NCBI GenBank assembly: GCA_015680685.1
Contig: MNCI01009539.1
Coordinates: forward strand, 1-26,425
Direction of reading: 5' to 3'
DNA from: Gnetum montanum
Lineage: Eukaryota; Streptophyta; Gnetopsida; Gnetales; Gnetaceae
DNA length: 26,425 nt
Under the pieces are notes generated by a model. The model was not told the origin of the DNA. It made no database searches and saw nothing but the letters and a program-made list of their open reading frames with translations. A program made the translations under genes and the position numbers. Below, one piece after another: positions 21,304 through 26,425 of this stretch (position 1 is the stretch's first letter; each line of letters starts with the position of its first letter).

Positions 21304-21472
21304 TTTGTTTGCAAACTATGTTCAAGAGTACTCTGTTTGAATAAGGACTCTACTCAATTACTAGACATGATACTAAGGCATTCACTTTTATCACTAAAAC
21401 TACATAACAAAACTACAAGAGTTTTGATAAGGTATGGAATGGAAAGTTGTTGGATCGTGTGCCCAAGTGTCA

Positions 21473-21480
21473 TATTTATA
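21473..21480 (-). promoter_or_regulatory. TATA box of the minus-strand LTR
   Basis: TATAAATA on the minus strand is followed by TGACACTTGGGCACACG, the same core as at 3791-3815. AATAAA follows 177 bases after its start. Confidence 0.65.
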
Positions 21481-21607
21481 GGGTCGCACACATCTTGAGA
21501 CATCGTATTAATGATAATGTATCGAGGAAACTAACATCAAATCAATGACATCATTGATACAATGTGATTCCTATGATGTCACTTTGATGAAAAATTTGAC
21601 TTCATCA

Positions 21608-21650
21608 TACCCTCACGACTAACTGAAAACTCATCCTCACATTAAAAGAA
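21608..21650 (-). other. Polypurine-tract region before the minus-strand LTR
   Basis: On the minus strand GAGGATGAGTTTTCAG is followed by GTCGTGAGGGTA and then the LTR start. This is the arrangement (GGACGAG..TTT...GGGG then TG) seen before the 3' LTR of many plant gypsy elements. It supports placing the internal region to the right. Confidence 0.5.
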
Positions 21651-21809
21651 AATGAGGATAGAGTCCCTTATAAATTGGGAGGTAGATTTAACTATACATC
21701 ACTATCTTAATGATTCACATGACACTAAATGTCACAATGATGTTTTACAAAATTTTGACATAGTTGTATGATAAAACAAGACAATACCTTGAAGAAGCCT
21801 ATTGTAGCC

Positions 21810-24570
21810 TTAAGTGCTCGGTGGTAGTGGCTCCTCCATTGGTTTCTTCCCTTTATCGTTAGGCTTCTTAAATTGGTATCAATTCAATAGCACCTAATTC
21901 TTCTCTTCCTCTATTCTAGGATCATGTATAATCCATGAACGTTGTGCAATATGTGATGGGACTACTACATCCCATGGACATGGTAGCTATAGGAACATTT
22001 AATTAGCTTTTATATACCATGCCACAAATTTCCTCCATTCTTCCTCAAATTCTTTGGTCATATTTTGTAATTATTGATAGTCTAACATTCATTTGGCCAA
22101 GTTAGCTACAATGTCTTTTGGTCCTAATAGTTGGCCTTAACAACTTCTAGTTTTGAGATCGTCACATGAAACTTCTGGAAGGCATCCTTCCTATCAACAA
22201 ACTCTTTCTCATATAAAGCATATATGACCACTACTTGTTGCTTCAATTTATTTCTGGAAATTCCTACTATTAACATGGTCAAGTTAGCATATTGAAGGCT
22301 TGCTAACCTCATGTATTCAATAGGGTCCTCAATCTATAGGTCTTTATTCTTAATCTTCACCTAGTGGACATGGGCAAGACTATCCAAAATGGGTTACCAA
22401 TTAGGATTTCATGTTGAAATGATGCTAATCTTACCTTTTTCCATCTAGATTTCCTACTCATTTATCTACTTATACATTCCCACTTGATCACACAAATTCT
22501 CCTTAAGCCTTTCATGCTTTTTAGCTTTATTCTACAACATGCTTATTTCAATTGCAGACTTCTATCGAATGGTGCATACCTCCTCCATAGAGAGGGTTCT
22601 ATTTTCTCATGCTAAGAGGCTCATATATTTGTTCACCTGTACTAACTATTCTTAAAGCTTTTGGATGCTTTCTTCGAGAATATTCTTTTGTTTCTCCAGG
22701 TTGGTCAACTAAGTAGTATCTATAACTAATTGTTTGTTGTCCTCTTGTAGGGATGTGAGTGCCTTGACATGTGCATAAGTCTATGCTTCAACTACTAAGG
22801 CATCCCACATAGCCTTCTCCTTCTCACATTCTACCTAATTGTTGTGCTTAATAAGTTAATTTATGTGGTCTGTCTAGAATTGCTCAAGTTGATCAAAGAT
22901 AATGTATTGTGTTGGATATTTCTTTTTTGTGTGTAGGGTTGTGAGATCTTCTTGTAATCTACCGAATTTGTTCTCAACATGCTCTACCCTGGTTTCTACC
23001 ATGATCAACTTTCCTTTAGTGGCTATGAGATCACACTAAATTGCAATGACATCATTAGGGATGTCAAAATATTCTGTAGGACTTGTCCTATCTACAGTAG
23101 TCTATCAAGTACATCTTCATGTTTTGCATAATCATTAAGCTACCAACTAACATTTGAGCATATGTGGCTATAAAAAGATTAGTTGGTGGCACAATAGAAA
23201 CATTAAAAGATTCTTTGATGTGATTTGCATCACTTCTCCAACTCTCACTACATCTTGATCTTGCACAATCATGACTATGGCTCCTTCTCTAGACTCTAGC
23301 ATTACTTATAATGATGCAATGTTCCTAGAAATCTATTGTCACCATGTTCCTCCTCCACTTGACTATAATAAGATTTGGCTACTGGTAGGACCTATTGAGA
23401 TTGTTGATCTGATTACATCATCAATTACTTTATAGAGGTTGAATCCCTCACCTATTACCAATTAATAGTCTTTATGATTTGTTGTAGATGATTCATTGAT
23501 GGCCTATGGTTTTGTGGAAGTGGTGGTGGAAATTGTTGTTGTTGTTCTTGCTATTGTTGCTAATGACTAGTAGTTTGGATGGTTTCAGTAGAAGTTGAGC
23601 CTATGGCTCCCTTAGTACCTACTTGTTTCTCCACATAATCTTTCTTTGGTAGCATTGGCTTTGACATCTTAGCATAGGAGGCATTTTGTGCTTTCCTCAG
23701 AACATCATTGGTGTAGCTTGAGATGCGTACTTGTTTGTACAATTTGTTGATAAGGTAGGAAAATAGTAGTGTAGGTTTCCCTACCCTCTTCTCTTCAAAT
23801 TGCTACTAGATCTCTAGGAAGTAGAGATGGGCAATGTTGGCGTTGAATTTCCCCATAAAAATGGTACTTCCTGTAGCCTCATATGTAGATATTCTATTCA
23901 ATCTCTTTGTAGGGAATATATGATATGTGCAAATTTTGAAATAAATATTTCCTTTGGCAGTTAGCTCACTATATTCTTTGTTATCCTTGCCATAGGTTTT
24001 GTGTAGCCAGAATCTTTTAGCATCAATGTTAGACCTTGTTAAAATTTATGTAACATTAGCCCCTTCATTAGGAAGATTTAGAGCTTTGGCTAGCATCTCA
24101 ACTAAGTATGGCATAGAAATTTCTTCAATTTTTATCATGGAATTTGCTTGTCTATTCTACCAAAATTGGAGTGTCTCTCCTAAGTACCAATCTCCACATA
24201 TTTTCAAGGTGGGTTACAAGGGAGATTATTGGATTTTTATCTTGACAATATCTTAGGTAAACTCTATTAATGGACCAAAATTATGTTCCATAATTAGTGT
24301 GAACATGATAAAATTCTCTTGAATGACCTAGAGGCATCTAGGTGATAGCATGAATTGTTATCCTTATTTTGGTGCTTGTGGTGTCTCAGCCTCCACTTGG
24401 GCAGATTGGTCAATAGCAAGAATCTATTGATGAATGCTAAAGGACTAAGCTACCTACTCTATATGCTCTGCTAGTGGAGTTTATGCTCTAGTGTGGCCTC
24501 TTCCTCTACCTCTTGGTCTGTTGCTTCCTTGTTATGTAGGTTCTCCTTCAAGTATACTTTTTGGTGCCAT
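21810..24570 (-). pseudogene. Decayed long ORF of unknown family, probably retroelement-encoded
   Basis: From an ATG at 24570 the minus strand reads MAPKSILEGEPT, then RPRGRGRGHTRA (an Arg/Gly-rich start). With internal stops it stays in one frame for over 330 codons, to 23560. Legible segments include ENFIMFTLIMEHNFGP, KICGDWYLGETLQFW, MPYLVEMLAKALNLPNE, IDAKRFWLHKTYGKDNKEY and FPTKRLNRISTYEATGS. A Gln-rich run follows (about 23500-23560), then a region with coiled-coil character (for example 22124-22312 in another frame), and an end near KGKKPMEEPLPPST. Most stops sit where Gln or Arg codons are plausible. I do not recognise the family. The middle resembles the plant mobile-domain or Athila ORF1 style of protein, which is inference. 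It is followed by an LTR in the same direction. Confidence 0.55.
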
Positions 24571-25140
24571 CTATAATCAATAAGGGCTTAAGATCATTAA
24601 AATATTCATATCATTTTTGATTAAGCCTTTACATTACTCATTTCCTTTGTTAGGTCAAGTGTTTATTAGATTATGATCATAGAGTTAGATAAAATTCAAA
24701 AAGAAACCGCTTAGATGTTATGTCTTTTGTTTCATTACCTCCCACACTTATTATCTTTAGTTCATAATACCTTAGAATGGATTGTAATGGTTATTAGGAG
24801 AGTTTATTGTTGGCACATTTGGCCATTCCATGGAGCAGTTAAAATATTTTATTCAAAATATTGGAGGAATCTATGGTTATGGGTAAATTACAGCTTTAGT
24901 GTTGAAGGTTCATGGGTGTTTGTTTTTAGAAGATTGATTCACTGGTAAACAAAAATGATGATGTTAAAGCCTTCTGAATAAAAGATAAAGGTGCCAAATT
25001 ATCTTGTTGATAAAATCAGAAAATGGTACTATGGCAAGGAAGGAAGTACGTTTTTCATGTAAAAGAATGAAGTTGCCGATGGTTTAAATTCGGTTGTATC
25101 AACATTGGAAAAGAAATAAGAATTAATCAAAAATTAGCAA
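24571..25140. other. Noncoding stretch between the antisense ORF and the CpG-rich island
   Basis: AT-rich sequence. An open stretch at 24715-24948 (77 codons, plus strand) has no recognisable motif and looks like chance. If the antisense ORF is real this is its upstream leader, but no LTR matching 20934-21607 can be seen here. Confidence 0.45.
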
Positions 25141-25477
25141 CGCCCGAGTGTTCAAAATTGTGCAGAATCAGCGAAAGGAAAACGAAGACCACGGTGTTAC
25201 AGGACGATCCATGGCCACCGTAAATCTATGGCCAGGCCAACAAACATTGCTGCATCCGTCCCTCCACGCCACCGCAGCCATTGACGTTGCTGGTTCGTTG
25301 TGCACAGAAACCCCACAAACTGCCGCGTGACATTCAGCCGCACATAAAATAAAAACGCAGGGATATGTTGTGGCGATTTTGGTGGTGAGGCTGCGGCAAT
25401 TCTGAAGGTTTTTGCAGGTAATTTCAGCAGAATACAGACCCATAGAACGTTGGCCCTTGGTTCTACAATCAGTGGCA

Positions 25478-25750
25478 ATGGCGGTAAAGATTCAAGGGAA
25501 AATTTCGAACAAAAACGCAGGAAGCCCTAAATCAATTTTGGGGGCAAAACAGAAACAGTTCGGGCGATTTAAACCCTCTATTTTGGGCGCGTTATCTTTC
25601 AAAAGAAAACCCCTTTCTTCTCTAGCACGCAACGGCGAAGTCGGATTGCAGTTGCAGGGCACGGCGGAGTCGGATTGCAGTTGCAGGGCCTTTCCCGCGG
25701 TGATCGTCGGTTACGATTTTGCAGGGACTTCTAGCGCGGGGACAGTTTGA
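25478..25750 (+). CDS. Short hypothetical ORF in the CpG-rich island, possible first exon
   Basis: The ATG at 25478 sits in GGCAATGGCG, a favourable plant start context, and I prefer it to the in-frame ATG at 25412. The product is 90 residues. The first 50 or so are rich in Lys, Ser, Gly and Ala with almost no acidic residues (MAVKIQGKISNKNAGSPKS, then KQKQFGRFKPSILGALSFKR), which could be a plastid or mitochondrial targeting peptide (inference). A 29-base tandem duplication (25632-25689) lies inside and, not being a multiple of three, sets the frame of the last 20 or so codons. No known domain is recognised. It could be a first exon with a downstream splice site, a 5' leader, or chance. Confidence 0.3.
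   Translation: MAVKIQGKISNKNAGSPKSILGAKQKQFGRFKPSILGALSFKRKPLSSLARNGEVGLQLQGTAESDCSCRAFPAVIVGYDFAGTSSAGTV
25632..25689 (+). repeat. 29-bp tandem duplication in the CpG-rich island
   Basis: Units 25632-25660 and 25661-25689 are identical except for one A/G difference at their seventh base. Each begins ACGGCG and ends TTGCAGGGC. Confidence 0.95.
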
Positions 25751-25830
25751 ATCGGTGCAGTTTCTCGGCAAAAAAGAAGGAGAAAGACCGTTGCCTCAAA
25801 CCGTGATAAAACCTCCACGGTGACGCACGA

Positions 25831-26425
25831 TTTTTTTTTACATACAACACCAATGTTTTAACCATAAACTTTACACCAAAGCACATATAAAATAAGCATT
25901 AATCTATAGCTTCGCGGGAGTATTGGTGGTTTAATTAAACATATATAATACACATATTATGACCATTGAAATACTTATAATGTGGCACCTTGATTTAGAG
26001 ACATGCTTCCAATTATCCCAAGTTATGAAATGCCATTGAAGATTTGCAACTTTAATTACCCTATGAAGTCCTCATTATATTAAAATTAGCATAAAATGCT
26101 CCTCATTTTATGCATAATTTCTTAACTCCCTAACTACTTAACCTTCTCCTAACTTATCTTCTAATTGGTTAGTCTAATTATTTAAGAAAGAAGTTGGGAA
26201 AGATATTTGAGATATCTTTGATATTTTAAACTTGACCTTTCACTTGAATAAGCAAAATAAAAGGACATATATTGTATTTTAATTTTATATTATACCAAGG
26301 CCACTTGTCAATTACAACCTTTTTTATCTCTTTTGTGGTTAAAACCACCTAAAATTGTTGTAACTTACCTAACTTGTTGGGCAAGTAAACCTCCTAACTT
26401 GTTGGGCAAGGAATTCTCTAATTGG
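25831..26425. other. AT-rich noncoding stretch to the window end
   Basis: No ORF or RNA gene is recognised. If 25478-25750 is a first exon transcribed to the right, this would be intron or leader sequence. It ends with a short direct repeat. Confidence 0.45.
26368..26410 (+). repeat. 18-bp direct repeat at the window end
   Basis: CCTAACTTGTTGGGCAAG occurs at 26368-26385 and again at 26393-26410, a 25-base period with a seven-base spacer. Confidence 0.93.

Larger units (their letters stand above)
20934..21607 (-). repeat. LTR on the minus strand, related to the element 2 LTR
   Basis: Read on the minus strand it starts TGATGAAG and ends TGTAGGGACA, like the TGATGAA start and TGTAGGGTATACA end of the element 2 left LTR. 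Its promoter core (21480-21451) matches that LTR at 27 of 30 positions. A further block, TTGGTAAGCCCAATAGTAT on the minus strand, resembles TTGGTAATCCCATTAGCGC of element 2. It is about 674 bases, shorter than 808, so it is a relative rather than a recent copy. The purine tract upstream suggests a 3' LTR whose internal region lies at 21608 and beyond. Confidence 0.65.
25141..25830. promoter_or_regulatory. CpG-rich island, possible 5' end of a host gene
   Basis: By hand count this 690-base block has close to 50 CpG dinucleotides, while the retroelement DNA to the left has only a few per 600 bases. It is also much richer in G and C. In a plant genome that points to DNA that escaped long-term methylation, as at the promoter and first exon of an active gene. 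Direction is unclear. On the plus strand CATAAAATAAAA at 25343-25354 could serve as a weak TATA element about 130 bases before the ATG at 25478. The minus strand carries short ORFs without motifs. Confidence 0.5.

Noticed and set aside
23500-23570. TTG-repeat resembling a microsatellite
   Set aside because: Read on the minus strand it is an imperfect CAA/CAG run in the frame of the decayed ORF, so it fits a Gln-rich protein segment better than an independent repeat.
25168-25478. Two overlapping minus-strand ORFs of 91 and 93 codons in the CpG-rich island
   Set aside because: No motifs are recognised, and both overlap each other and plus-strand ORFs. High GC lengthens chance ORFs.
1-26425. 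CRISPR arrays, bacterial operons, rRNA or tRNA genes
   Set aside because: None seen. The repeats present are LTRs and short tandem duplications, and the gene content is plant retrotransposon remnants.

Overview
The window looks like repeat-rich nuclear DNA of a land plant. It is AT-rich, poor in CpG almost throughout, and filled with old, broken LTR retrotransposons carrying many stops and frameshifts. A large, slowly turning-over genome such as a conifer's fits best, but that is inference: no host gene identifies the species. No intact long protein gene is present.

Layout, left to right. (1) 1-2656: a truncated Ty3/gypsy pol fragment (element 1: RT, RNase H, integrase), which stops abruptly beside an AT-rich 18-bp-arm hairpin. 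(2) 2708-3705: AT-rich sequence without recognisable content. (3) 3706-18706: a second Ty3/gypsy element of the same family (element 2), about 10.05 kb without its insertion. Both LTRs measure 808 bp as I place them. It has decayed gag, protease, RT, RNase H and integrase in the order typical of Ty3/gypsy, and the motif style recalls the Athila/Tat branch. (4) 10122-15068: a Ty1/copia element inserted inside the integrase of element 2, with TG...CA LTRs (1046 and 1135 bp), a 5-bp target duplication CATAG, an initiator-tRNA-Met-like PBS and a polypurine tract. Its order is gag, protease, integrase, RNase H, and its RT domain has been deleted. (5) 18707-20933: noncoding sequence, including an LTR-like block with GACATC motifs. 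(6) 20934-24570, minus strand: a decayed ORF of unknown family (21810-24570), followed in the same direction by a purine-rich tract and an LTR (20934-21607). That LTR's promoter core matches the element 2 LTR at 27 of 30 positions, with the same TATA-to-AATAAA spacing. (7) 25141-25830: a CpG-rich island unlike everything else, holding a short ORF (25478-25750) in good start context and a 29-bp tandem duplication; it may be the 5' end of a host gene. (8) 25831-26425: AT-rich sequence ending in an 18-bp direct repeat.

The implied history is as follows. Two gypsy copies of one family lie here in the same orientation. The copia element later jumped into one of them. A related LTR element sits in the opposite orientation to the right. 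All have since decayed, with changes that look mainly like cytosine deamination (Gln codons to TAG, Asp/Glu to Asn/Lys). The items most worth a second look are the antisense ORF with its LTR, the GACATC motif clusters in the LTRs, and the CpG island.
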